Assembly (NCBI GenBank): GCA_050014415.1
Contig: JBEKDJ010000003.1
Location: 1 to 40,379, forward strand
Origin: JBEKDJ01 sp050014415
GTDB taxonomy: Bacteria; Desulfobacterota; BSN033; UBA1163
DNA length: 40,379 bases
Reading direction: 5' to 3'
Below the pieces are notes generated by a model, which did not search any database, was not told the DNA's origin, and saw nothing but the letters and a program-made list of their open reading frames with translations. Both the position numbers and the translations under genes were made by a program. Shown piece by piece: positions 24,917 to 33,189 of this stretch (positions within the stretch are counted from its first letter, which is position 1; each line of letters opens with the position of its first letter).

Positions 24917-26023
24917 ATGTTTGAAAGATTAGAGGAAGCCGAACAGCGGTACGAAGAACTCTACCATCTCCTGGGTCAGCCTGAAGTGATCAACAACCAG
25001 GCAGAACTTCAGAAGGTTGCCAAGGAGTATGCAGAGTTGGGGAAGATGGTCGTGCTGTACCGAAGGCTGAAGAAGTTGGAACAGGAGATTGAGGGAAACC
25101 ACCAGCTCCTCGCCGGTGAAGAGGATGAGGAGATGAAGGGGTTGGCAAAGGAGGAACTCAACCGGCTGACGGCAGAGAAGGGAAGGGTGGAGGGAGATCT
25201 GAGAACGGTCCTCATTCCGAAAGACCCCAACGATGATAAGAACATCTTGCTCGAGATCCGAGCGGGAACGGGAGGAGAAGAAGCAGGACTCTTTGCTGCT
25301 GACCTCTTCCGGATGTATGCCAAGCTTGCAGAAAAGCATCAGTGGCGAATGGAGGTATTGAGCCGACACTACACCGGCATCGGGGGGTTCAAAGAGATCA
25401 TCGCCCTGATCGAAGGAAAGGGTGTCTATAGTCGGTTGAAGTTTGAGAGCGGTGTCCACAGGGTCCAGCGAGTTCCGGCCACAGAGTCCCAGGGTCGTAT
25501 CCATACATCAACCGTCACGGTGGCCATCCTTCCGGAGGCAGAAGACGTGGAGGTTCAGATTGATCCCAATGATATTCGGGTCGATATCTTCAGATCTTCA
25601 GGTCCGGGGGGGCAGAGCGTGAACACCACCGACTCTGCTGTCCGGATTACCCATCTGCCTTCGGGAATGGTGGTCTCCTGCCAGGATGAGAAGTCCCAGC
25701 ACAAGAATAAAGCAAAGGCCCTTAAAATCCTTCGAGCGAGGTTACTCGACAAAGCAAAACAAGAAAAGCAGATGGAGATCTCGGAGAAGAGGAGAACTCA
25801 AGTAGGAACCGGAGAGCGAAGCGAACGCATTCGAACTTACAACTTCCCTCAGGGAAGGGTCACCGATCACCGAATTGGGTTGACCCTTTACCGCCTGGAA
25901 ACTGTTCTCGAAGGAGAGTTGGACGAAATCATCAATGCTTTGGTTACTCATTACCAAGCAGAGGCTTTGAAGGGAGAAGGGGAAAAGGCAAATGCCAAAC
26001 TTCAAAGCTCCAATATTAAATGA
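24917..26023 (+). CDS. prfA: Peptide chain release factor 1
   Basis: RF1 terminates translation at UAA and UAG. The 368-residue protein has the PAT codon-recognition tripeptide within RVPATESQGRIHTSTVTVA, and the catalytic GGQ in SSGPGGQSVNTTDSAVR; PAT separates it from RF2 (SPF). The ATG at 24917 is preceded by AAGGAAGG. The C-terminus (AEALKGEGEKANAKLQSSNIK) seems to run into a repeat, since the family usually ends soon after the ALxxxxQAE stretch. It is followed by its modifying enzyme PrmC. Confidence 0.97.
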   Translation: MFERLEEAEQRYEELYHLLGQPEVINNQAELQKVAKEYAELGKMVVLYRRLKKLEQEIEGNHQLLAGEEDEEMKGLAKEELNRLTAEKGRVEGDLRTVLIPKDPNDDKNILLEIRAGTGGEEAGLFAADLFRMYAKLAEKHQWRMEVLSRHYTGIGGFKEIIALIEGKGVYSRLKFESGVHRVQRVPATESQGRIHTSTVTVAILPEAEDVEVQIDPNDIRVDIFRSSGPGGQSVNTTDSAVRITHLPSGMVVSCQDEKSQHKNKAKALKILRARLLDKAKQEKQMEISEKRRTQVGTGERSERIRTYNFPQGRVTDHRIGLTLYRLETVLEGELDEIINALVTHYQAEALKGEGEKANAKLQSSNIK

Positions 26024-26215
26024 AGACCAGAGTTCAAAATCATGAAAGGAGTAGTCTCGTATTTCAGGGTCTCCCAGGTCCTTCATGCTATTGGATGCTG
26101 AATCAAGTTGAGCAGGACACGTTTTCTGGTCTTCAACATCTCAGGGTTGGATTTTGGTATTGCTTTTCGATTTGCTTGGACTTTGAGTTTTCACATTCGG
26201 AATCAAGGTTTGCAG

Positions 26216-27097
26216 ATGACAGTCCTTGAACTTCTCAATTGGTCCACAGATCAATTAGAACAGGATCAGATTGAAAATCCTCGGCTGAATGCAGAACTCC
26301 TTCTTATGCACTCTTTCAACCTAAGCAGGGAGGGGCTCTATGTTCATCTCCATGACCCGCTTAAGGAGAAGGAACGGGAGGCTGTGGAGAGATTGATTAA
26401 AAGGAGGATTTCTGGTGAGCCCCTTCAGTATATCGTGGGTCATCAGGAATTCTGGTCGATTGATCTTAAAGTGGATCCCCGCGTTCTTATTCCAAGACCG
26501 GAGACAGAACTCTTAATTGAACAGACCCTTTTCATTCTTTCTGAAATGCCTTTGGGGAGGAAACCGTCTGTCTTGGAGATAGGAACGGGAAGCGGCGCAG
26601 TGGCGACCTCTCTGGCGAAGGAGAGGAAGGATATCTTTGTGGTGGCGACCGATATCTCTAGAGATGCTCTCTTGGTAGCCAAGGAGAATGCGAGATCTGC
26701 AGGCGTCCTTGGGAGGATCGGGTTTGTCAATGGCAATCTGTTCGACCCTTTTCGACTTCTTAGAGGGGGACAAGCTTTTGATTTGATTCTTTCGAATCCT
26801 CCCTACGTCGACCATTCAGAGATTCAGGGGTTGTCAAGAGAGGTGAGGAGTCACGAACCCATCATCGCCTTGGATGGTGGGAAGGGTGGGCTGGAGATTT
26901 ACCACAGCATTGCTTCACAAGCGCATTGCTATCTGAGAAGGGGAGGATGGCTTCTGTTGGAGTTGGGGCAAGGCCAAGGAGGGAAGGTCACGGAACTAAT
27001 AGAGAGAAGTGGATTCTTTTCAAAAACACAGTTGCTGCCAGACTTGTCAGGTATAGAGAGAGTCGTGAAATCACAGAGAATGGAGGGTGGAGCGTAG
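26216..27097 (+). CDS. prmC: Release factor glutamine methyltransferase
   Basis: PrmC N5-methylates the glutamine of the GGQ motif in RF1 and RF2. The protein has the N-terminal helical domain (MTVLELLNWSTDQLEQDQIE), QEFWSIDLKVDPRVLIPRPE, the SAM-binding VLEIGTGSGAVATSLA and the catalytic SNPPY. The frame is open to 26108, but the extra 36 residues derive from a repeat-like gap; the ATG at 26216 has AAGG 7 nt upstream. Length from there is 293 residues, normal for the family. Confidence 0.96.
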   Translation: MTVLELLNWSTDQLEQDQIENPRLNAELLLMHSFNLSREGLYVHLHDPLKEKEREAVERLIKRRISGEPLQYIVGHQEFWSIDLKVDPRVLIPRPETELLIEQTLFILSEMPLGRKPSVLEIGTGSGAVATSLAKERKDIFVVATDISRDALLVAKENARSAGVLGRIGFVNGNLFDPFRLLRGGQAFDLILSNPPYVDHSEIQGLSREVRSHEPIIALDGGKGGLEIYHSIASQAHCYLRRGGWLLLELGQGQGGKVTELIERSGFFSKTQLLPDLSGIERVVKSQRMEGGA

Positions 27098-27189
27098 AGA
27101 GTAGAAAGTAGAGAATAGAAGGTTTAGATCAAGGTTGGATTTGACGACCTTCCGCTTGCCACCTTCAACTCTCTAAGAGAGGGATTCTG

Positions 27190-28452
27190 ATGGATAAGAT
27201 CGTTATACGAGGGGGAGAAAGGCTGATCGGAGAAGTCGAAGTGAGTGGTTCCAAGAATGCCGCCCTTCCCATCTTTGTGGCTAGTCTGCTGACCGAAGGG
27301 AAGAATCTTTTTCATAATGTCCCCAAATTGAAGGACGTACAGACCATTATCAAAGTTCTCGGGAATCTCGGGGTGAAAGTGGAGGAGGAAAACGAAAGCT
27401 ATCGAGTCGATGCTACCCAGGCCTCGAACTATGAGGCACCATATGATCTGGTCAAGACCATGAGAGCCTCCATCCTCGTCTTGGGCCCCTTAGTCGCTCG
27501 AATGCGAAGGGCAGAAGTTTCCCTTCCCGGAGGATGTGCAATCGGTGCTCGGCCTATCAACCTTCATCTCATGGGACTGGAGGCAATGGGGGCGAAGATT
27601 GAACTCCGTCATGGGTACATCCTGGCTAGGGCCGATGGGCTGAAAGGAGCCAATATCTCGTTTGACACCGCGACGGTGACCGGAACAGAGAATCTGATGA
27701 TGGCTGCAACACTGGCCAAGGGGAAGACCACTTTGCAGAACGCGGCAATGGAACCAGAGGTGGTAGATTTGGCAGATGCTCTGCGCAAAATGGGTGCAAA
27801 GATTCAGGGTGCAGGGACGCCTTTGATTGAGATTGAAGGAGTCAAATCACTGCAGGCGGTCGAGCATTCGATCATCCCGGATCGAATCGAAGCAGGGACA
27901 CTGATGGTGGCTGCTGGACTGACCCGTGGGAACATAAAAATGCTCCGTTGTCCCGTTCAGCACATGGAGACAGTCGTCAACAAACTGAGAGAATCAGGAA
28001 TGGAGATTGATTTTGAGGGAGAAGGGGTGAGGGTGGTCGGAAACCGGAGGATCCGGAGTGTGGATGTGAAGACACAACCCTATCCCGGATTCCCAACAGA
28101 CATGCAGGCCCAATTCATGGTCCTCATGTCATTGGCCAAGGGATTGAGTGTCATCTGTGAAACCATCTTCGAAAATCGATTTATCCATGTGAGTGAGGTT
28201 CAAAGAATGGGTGCCGATATTCGAATCCAGGGCAACTCTGCTATTATCCAAGGGGTACAGAGTTTGGGTGGAGCTCAGGTGATGGCGACCGATTTGAGGG
28301 CCAGTGCCTCACTCATTTTGGCTGGATTGGCGGCTGAGGGTGTAACAGAGGTCTCAAGGGTCTATCATTTGGATCGAGGGTATGAGGAATTGGATAGAAA
28401 ACTGTCCAAACTCGGAGCAGATATCAGAAGGGTGAAAGAGGGGGAGGAGTGA
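27190..28452 (+). CDS. murA: UDP-N-acetylglucosamine 1-carboxyvinyltransferase
   Basis: Catalyses the first committed step of peptidoglycan synthesis, transferring enolpyruvate from PEP to UDP-GlcNAc. The 420-residue protein begins MDKIVIRGGERLIGEVEVSG and has Lys22-Asn23 in SKNAALP. The active-site Cys116 lies in LPGGCAIGARPI, so the classic fosfomycin target is intact. GAGAGGG lies 6 nt before the ATG. The stop overlaps the hisD start by 4 bp (GTGA). Confidence 0.98.
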   Translation: MDKIVIRGGERLIGEVEVSGSKNAALPIFVASLLTEGKNLFHNVPKLKDVQTIIKVLGNLGVKVEEENESYRVDATQASNYEAPYDLVKTMRASILVLGPLVARMRRAEVSLPGGCAIGARPINLHLMGLEAMGAKIELRHGYILARADGLKGANISFDTATVTGTENLMMAATLAKGKTTLQNAAMEPEVVDLADALRKMGAKIQGAGTPLIEIEGVKSLQAVEHSIIPDRIEAGTLMVAAGLTRGNIKMLRCPVQHMETVVNKLRESGMEIDFEGEGVRVVGNRRIRSVDVKTQPYPGFPTDMQAQFMVLMSLAKGLSVICETIFENRFIHVSEVQRMGADIRIQGNSAIIQGVQSLGGAQVMATDLRASASLILAGLAAEGVTEVSRVYHLDRGYEELDRKLSKLGADIRRVKEGEE

Positions 28453-29759
28453 AGCTGCTACGCGCAGGAGAAAAAGGATTTGATCAATATCTCTCAGAGG
28501 TGGAAGGAAGGCTAGCCCAGGATGGCATCGAGCTCGAAAAAGAGGTCCGCTCCATTTTGCAAGACGTCAGGCAGAGGGGAGATCGAGCCCTCATTCACTA
28601 TAGTCAGCTTTTTGATGGCGTGCGAGTTGACATCCCGGGACTTCAGGTGAACCGAGGAGAGGTGAAGCAGGCCTACAGGAGGATTCCATCCGATTTTCTG
28701 ACCACCTTGGAGAAAGCAGCTCATCGGATTCGTCGGTTTCATCAACTCCTGGGGCGAAGCCTAACCCCCAGGCAGACCCAAGTTACCGCGAGGCCGGAAA
28801 AAGGTATCCGGCTTGGACAGATGATCAAACCTTTGGAAAAAGTGGGGATCTACGTCCCTGGAGGAAAGGCCTCCTATCCCTCGACGGTCCTTATGGCCGC
28901 GATCCCCGCAAGGGTAGCTGGTGTTCAGCAGATTCTGATGACCACCCCTCCTCAAAGAGAGGGAATCGATCCTGCTGTCCTTGTGGCAGCAGATTTGGCC
29001 GGCGTGGACAAGATCTATCAGGTTGGGGGGGTTCAGGCGATTGCGGCACTCGCCTATGGGACGGCGTCGATCCCCAAGGTGGATAAGATTGTCGGACCTG
29101 GAAATCGGTATGTCGCAACGGCTAAGCGATTGGTCTATGGGACTGTAGATATTGACATGATAGCCGGACCGAGTGAGATTGTGGTCATCTCTGACGGAAG
29201 AACCCCCTCGGCCTTTGTGGCTGCTGACCTGATCTCCCAGGCCGAGCACGATGAAATGGCACTGCCTATCCTGATCACCCCCTCTGAAGCATTCGGAAAG
29301 GAGGTCATGGAGGAACTGAAGAAGCAACTTGCCTCCTTGAAGCGGCGGAAGATCGCCTACACCAGTCTTAACCGAAGAGGTGCTATTCTCATTGTGAGAG
29401 ACCTTGAACAAGCGATGGCGTTGGCAAACCGGATCGCGCCTGAGCATTTGGAACTGAGTGTTAAGAATCCTGTTTCCCTGCTAAAGCAGTTGAAGCACGC
29501 GGGCGCCGTCTTTCTCGGGCCTCATACCCCTGAGGCCATTGGAGATTATCTGGCCGGGCCTAATCATATCCTACCTACAGCGGGTACGGCTCGATTCTCT
29601 TCACCCTTGGGCGTGGAGGGTTTCATCAAGAGAACAAATCTGATCCGTTTTTCAGCGAGTGCCTTAAGACGGTTTGAGAAGGATGTGAAGCGATTTGCGG
29701 ACCACGAAGGATTGGAGGGCCACTACCAAGCGGTTAAGATAAGAACGAAGAGACAATAA
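28449..29759 (+). CDS. hisD: Histidinol dehydrogenase
   Basis: Carries out the last two oxidations of histidine synthesis, from L-histidinol to L-histidine with NAD. The 436-residue protein shows EKVGIYVPGGKASYPSTVLM, GPGNRYVATAKRLV, IAGPSEIVVISD and AEHDEMALPILIT with the zinc-ligand region, and a C-terminal RTNLIRFSASALRRF. The GTG start overlaps murA by 4 bp, an unusual coupling of cell-wall and histidine genes within one transcript. Confidence 0.97.
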   Translation: MKLLRAGEKGFDQYLSEVEGRLAQDGIELEKEVRSILQDVRQRGDRALIHYSQLFDGVRVDIPGLQVNRGEVKQAYRRIPSDFLTTLEKAAHRIRRFHQLLGRSLTPRQTQVTARPEKGIRLGQMIKPLEKVGIYVPGGKASYPSTVLMAAIPARVAGVQQILMTTPPQREGIDPAVLVAADLAGVDKIYQVGGVQAIAALAYGTASIPKVDKIVGPGNRYVATAKRLVYGTVDIDMIAGPSEIVVISDGRTPSAFVAADLISQAEHDEMALPILITPSEAFGKEVMEELKKQLASLKRRKIAYTSLNRRGAILIVRDLEQAMALANRIAPEHLELSVKNPVSLLKQLKHAGAVFLGPHTPEAIGDYLAGPNHILPTAGTARFSSPLGVEGFIKRTNLIRFSASALRRFEKDVKRFADHEGLEGHYQAVKIRTKRQ

Positions 29760-29762
29760 CCC

Positions 29763-29867
29763 AATTCCAAAAACTAAATGAATTCCAATAATCGATACCG
29801 AAACTCGGTGTTTCGTATCAATGATTATTTTTTGGTTATTTGAATTTGGTCATTGGCGATTGGAATT
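29763..29867. repeat. Long palindrome in the hisD-hisB gap
   Basis: AATTCCAA (29763-29770) pairs with TTGGAATT (29860-29867). Near the centre, AATAATC-GATAC pairs with GTATC-AATGATTATT, and CGAAA with TTTCG. The unit occupies most of the gap. Confidence 0.65.
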
Positions 29868-29912
29868 TGACTTATTACATTGATTTACGACGATGATGGT
29901 GAGGGAGTAACG

Positions 29913-30506
29913 ATGAAGAGGCATCGAAAGGCGGAGGTGAGGCGGAAGACGAAAGAGACAGAGATCATCTTAAAACTTGATCTGGATGGATCGGGGAGGC
30001 AGTCGATTGCGACCGGCATCCCCTTCTTCGATCACATGCTCAGCCTGCTGGCTTATCACAGTAGTATCGACCTTTCTCTTAAGGCCAAGGGCGATATCGG
30101 TGTGGATGCTCATCACACGGTAGAGGATGTTGGCATCTGCCTAGGGGACGGGATCAAAAAAGCCTTGGAGGAGGCCAGGGGAATCCAGAGATACGGGATG
30201 GCTGTGATCCCGATGGATGAGGCGTTGGTCTCCGTAGCACTAGACTTTTCAATGAGGCCTTGTTTGGTCTTTCATGTAAAGCTGAGGAGGGCGAGGATCG
30301 GGACCTTTGACCTCGAACTGGTGGAGGAGTTTTTCAGAGCTCTCTGTAATCATTCTAAGATCACTCTTCACGTCAATCTCCTTTATGGGAAGAACAGCCA
30401 TCATATTGTCGAGGCGGTCTTTAAGGGGTTTGGAAGGGCGTTGAGAGAAGCGGTTGCTCTCGAAGAACGGTCTTCTCTGATCCCATCGACCAAAGGGATT
30501 CTATAA
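29913..30506 (+). CDS. hisB: Imidazoleglycerol-phosphate dehydratase
   Basis: Dehydrates imidazoleglycerol phosphate in histidine synthesis. It is the monofunctional enzyme (about 197 residues) without the phosphatase domain found in E. coli HisB. Manganese-binding motifs DAHHTVEDVGI and HHIVEAVFKGFGRAL are present. The frame is open to 29880, but the ATG at 29913 has GGGAG 5 nt upstream and matches the family start (MKRHRKAEVRRKTKET). Confidence 0.97.
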   Translation: MKRHRKAEVRRKTKETEIILKLDLDGSGRQSIATGIPFFDHMLSLLAYHSSIDLSLKAKGDIGVDAHHTVEDVGICLGDGIKKALEEARGIQRYGMAVIPMDEALVSVALDFSMRPCLVFHVKLRRARIGTFDLELVEEFFRALCNHSKITLHVNLLYGKNSHHIVEAVFKGFGRALREAVALEERSSLIPSTKGIL

Positions 30507-30512
30507 TTTCAA

Positions 30513-30557
30513 ATTTCAGATTGTAGATTTTAGATCTTTGAATCTGCAATCAGAAAT
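30513..30557. repeat. Palindrome in the hisB-hisH gap
   Basis: The 18-nt arms 30513-30530 and 30540-30557 match as an inverted repeat at 15 of 18 positions around a 9-nt loop (TAGATCTTT). No T-run follows, so it is unlikely to be an intrinsic terminator. Confidence 0.6.
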
Positions 30558-30583
30558 CCTAAAACTGAAATAAAAGAAGAAGC

Positions 30584-31201
30584 ATGAATTCAAGAATTGT
30601 CATCATCGATTATGGGATGGGAAACCTCAGAAATGTTCAGAAGGGTTTTGAATGGACTGGCTTTGAAGCGAAGGTGACCCGAAGCAGAAAGGAGATTGGA
30701 TGTGCATCAGCAATCGTCCTTCCGGGGGTGGGTGCCTTTAAGGACTGTATGGAGAACTTGGAGAGGTATGGGCTGATTGAACCATTGATTCAATCTATCG
30801 GAAAAGGAAAGCCCTATTTAGGCATCTGTCTTGGCTTCCAGGTTCTCTTCTCAGAAAGCGAGGAATTTGGGTTTCAAAAAGGGTTAGACCTCATCAAGGG
30901 GAAGGTGGTTAAGTTTGTGCCCAATCCAGAGCATAAGGTTCCTCACATGGGCTGGAATACGGTGGAGATGGAGAGGGAGGCCCCGATGCTTGAAGGGATA
31001 GCGACCGGTGACTTCTTCTATTTTGTCCACTCATACTATGTCATTCCAGACGAGACCCAGTGGATATCAACCTTTACCACCTATGGAAAACGTTTCGTAT
31101 CGAGTATCTGGAAAGAGAACATCTTTGCTACGCAATTCCATCCGGAGAAAAGTCAGAAAAAAGGACTCAAGATATTGGAGAACTTTGCAAAATCCATCTG
31201 A
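30584..31201 (+). CDS. hisH: Imidazole glycerol phosphate synthase, glutaminase subunit
   Basis: Supplies ammonia from glutamine to HisF. The 205-residue class I glutaminase has the DYGMGNLRNV start, the oxyanion-region LPGVGAF, the nucleophile Cys82 in GICLGFQ, and the His-Glu pair in QFHPEKS. The partner subunit hisF lies 3.6 kb downstream beyond four unrelated or semi-related genes. Confidence 0.97.
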   Translation: MNSRIVIIDYGMGNLRNVQKGFEWTGFEAKVTRSRKEIGCASAIVLPGVGAFKDCMENLERYGLIEPLIQSIGKGKPYLGICLGFQVLFSESEEFGFQKGLDLIKGKVVKFVPNPEHKVPHMGWNTVEMEREAPMLEGIATGDFFYFVHSYYVIPDETQWISTFTTYGKRFVSSIWKENIFATQFHPEKSQKKGLKILENFAKSI

Positions 31202-31378
31202 GGATGGACACCTTATCTAACGGTCCACCGCCCAAAGGGTTTGGAGTTTTTTCGATTCACGTGAAACGCTTGCGCCCCGACCTTCTTACGCCCGCCGAAG
31301 CGGGCTTCGCGAAGGCGGGAGCGCGTTAGTGGGCAGGCGCGAGACACGGATCACGATATTCTAAAAAAGGAGCTTTCG
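31202..31378. repeat. hisH-kdsA gap with a GC-rich palindrome and degenerate parS
   Basis: The gap holds a parS-like palindrome (31253-31268, 13 of 16 matches to consensus) and a GC-rich hairpin near 31292-31320 in which CCCGCC pairs with GGCGGG around GAAGCGGGCTTCGCGAA. The latter is typical of dispersed REP units. No gene is supported. Confidence 0.5.
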
Positions 31379-32212
31379 ATGGATGAAGTCCGGGTTGGAG
31401 AGATTCGCATTGGGAAAGGGAACCCTCTGGTTCTGATTGCGGGACCCTGTGTGATCGAGAGCGAAGGAAACGCCCTGGAGATCGCAAAGGAAATGAAGAA
31501 GATCTGCTCCAGTTTGAAGATCTCCTATATCTTCAAGGCTTCTTATGAAAAAGATAATCGGGGATCGGAAGAGTCTTACAACGGACCAGGTCTTAAAGAA
31601 GGCTTGAGGATACTCGCCAGGGTAAAGGGAGAAGTAGGTGTTCCGGTCCTCTCCGATATCCATCGGATCGAAGATGTGGATTCAGCCAGAGAAGTCCTTG
31701 ATATTCTCCAAATCCCTGCCTTTCTCTGTCAACAGACCAGCCTTCTACTTAAGGTGGGCGGGGCAGGAAAAGTAGTCAATATCAAGAAGGGACAGTTCGT
31801 TGCTCCAGAGAACATGGCAGGGGCTGTCAAGAAGATTCACAGCACAGGGAATCACCAAGTTCTTCTTACCGAGCGAGGGACTTGTTTCGGCTACAATAAA
31901 TTGATCTCGGACTTCTGCTCTATCCCCATCCTGCAGGAGATCGGTTGCCCGGTGATCTTCGACGCCACGCATGTGGTCAGAAACTACGGCATCCCGAGTG
32001 ACGACCCAAGAGGAGGAAGCCCTCAATATGTCCCTCATCTCACAAGGGCAGCGGTGGCTGTGGGCTGCAACGGCCTCTTCCTCGAGACCCACCCCAAACC
32101 AAGCCAAGCCCTCTGTGATGCCTCCAGTATGATCCCTCTCAACGAGATGGAAAAACTCCTCAAACAGAGCAAAGGGATTCATGATATGGTGAGAGAATGG
32201 GGAATCGTATAA
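31379..32212 (+). CDS. kdsA: 3-deoxy-8-phosphooctulonate (KDO-8-P) synthase
   Basis: Condenses PEP with arabinose 5-phosphate to make the KDO precursor of lipopolysaccharide. The 277-residue protein has VLIAGPCVIES, IPAFLCQQTSLL, VNIKKGQFVAPENM, TERGTCFGYNKL, PVIFDATHVVR and ALCDASSMIPL. Cys24 in the AGPC motif marks the metal-dependent class; the metal-independent E. coli enzyme has Asn there. The usual KANRSS motif reads KDNRGS, a deviation. AAGGAG lies 7 nt before the ATG. It is embedded among histidine genes. A DAHP synthase of the related family is the alternative, but the C-terminal motifs favour KdsA. Confidence 0.9.
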   Translation: MDEVRVGEIRIGKGNPLVLIAGPCVIESEGNALEIAKEMKKICSSLKISYIFKASYEKDNRGSEESYNGPGLKEGLRILARVKGEVGVPVLSDIHRIEDVDSAREVLDILQIPAFLCQQTSLLLKVGGAGKVVNIKKGQFVAPENMAGAVKKIHSTGNHQVLLTERGTCFGYNKLISDFCSIPILQEIGCPVIFDATHVVRNYGIPSDDPRGGSPQYVPHLTRAAVAVGCNGLFLETHPKPSQALCDASSMIPLNEMEKLLKQSKGIHDMVREWGIV

Positions 32213-32218
32213 GAAGGG

Positions 32219-32330
32219 CAATGTCAAATGTCAAGGCTCAAATACCAAACGAAATCCAAGGTTGAGTTTTAAAATTCTTGGATTTTGCGCTTTGACATTC
32301 ATTGGGCATTTGGATTTTGTCATTTGGAAT
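32219..32330. repeat. Palindromic gap element before the transaldolase gene
   Basis: AAATCCAAG (32252-32260) pairs with CTTGGATTT (32277-32285), flanked by repeated AATGTCAAA and TTTGACATT motifs. It shares these motifs with the gaps at 2337-2444 and 24798-24895. Confidence 0.6.
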
Positions 32331-32354
32331 TTTAATTTGAGAGGAGGTTGAAGA

Positions 32355-33017
32355 GTGAAAATCTTTATCGATACAGCGAATCTCAACGAGATCAGGAGGG
32401 CAAACGCCCTCGGCTTGGTTGATGGGGTGACGACCAATCCCACACTAATTGCGAAAGAAGGGGAAAAAACGGAGGCGCTGATCAGGAAGATCTCGAAGGA
32501 GGTGAAGGGGCCGGTCAATGTGGAGGTGACCGGAATCACTTGTGAGGAGATGGTCAAGGAAGCAAGGGTTATGGCGACCTGGGGAGATGAAATCGTGATC
32601 AAGATTCCGGTCAATCATGAAGGCTTGAAAACGGTGAAGGCCCTCTCCTCTGAAAGGATTCTTACCAATGTCACCCTTATTTTCTCGGCCAGTCAGGCCA
32701 TTCTAGCTGCGAAGGCAGGAGCCACCTATGTCTGCCCTTTCCTAGGGAGGCTCGACGATATCAGTTTCAATGGTCTTGAACTGATCCGGCAAATCAGGGA
32801 AATATATGATAACTATGATGAGATTGAAACTAGGATCATCGTCGCCAGTGTTCGAAGCCCAATCCACGTCATCGAGGCAGGATTGCTGGGCGCAGAGATC
32901 GTGACCATTCCTCCTGCCATCGTCGAGCAGATGATGAAACACCCCCTAACCGATAAGGGGATTGCACAATTCTTGGAAGATGCAAAAAAGATCGGTGTTC
33001 AAAAGCAGGGCAAATGA
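32355..33017 (+). CDS. Transaldolase / fructose-6-phosphate aldolase family protein
   Basis: A small (220-residue) class I aldolase of the TalC/FSA type, with the Schiff-base Lys83 in IVIKIPV and the typical start MKIFIDTANLNEIRRA, plus VTTNPTLIAKEG and CPFLGRLDDIS. Transaldolase versions link erythrose 4-phosphate with fructose 6-phosphate; FSA versions cleave fructose 6-phosphate. I cannot decide between them by eye. The GTG at 32355 has GAGGAGG 7 nt upstream. Being near kdsA, it may feed pentose phosphates toward arabinose 5-phosphate. Confidence 0.93.
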   Translation: MKIFIDTANLNEIRRANALGLVDGVTTNPTLIAKEGEKTEALIRKISKEVKGPVNVEVTGITCEEMVKEARVMATWGDEIVIKIPVNHEGLKTVKALSSERILTNVTLIFSASQAILAAKAGATYVCPFLGRLDDISFNGLELIRQIREIYDNYDEIETRIIVASVRSPIHVIEAGLLGAEIVTIPPAIVEQMMKHPLTDKGIAQFLEDAKKIGVQKQGK

Positions 33018-33189
33018 CTTATCCGTTCAGCAGACCTGGCGGTTTTCGCGGTTCCTTGCTCCAGCAGTAGAAGACCACGGCTTTTGACCGTGGATGTCGC
33101 CTCATATGCGCGTTGTTCAGGAACCACAGGCTTTGCCCACAGGGTCCCACTGATTCGGCTGAGCCCAGGAGGGATCTAAGGAGGCGGAG
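33018..33189. other. Gap between the transaldolase and the exported protein genes
   Basis: No gene is supported. A short hairpin CCACGG-CTTTTGA-CCGTGG lies near 33075-33093. There is no T-run after it. Confidence 0.35.

Noticed and set aside
31202..31378. Small ORF in the hisH-kdsA gap
   Set aside because: Its sequence is repeat hairpin and parS-like DNA, and the frame overlaps the end of hisH with no family match.
31379..32212. DAHP synthase (aromatic pathway)
   Set aside because: The NIKKGQFVAPENM, GTCFGYNKL and DASSMIPL motifs fit KDO-8-P synthase better; DAHP synthases of this type differ at these places.
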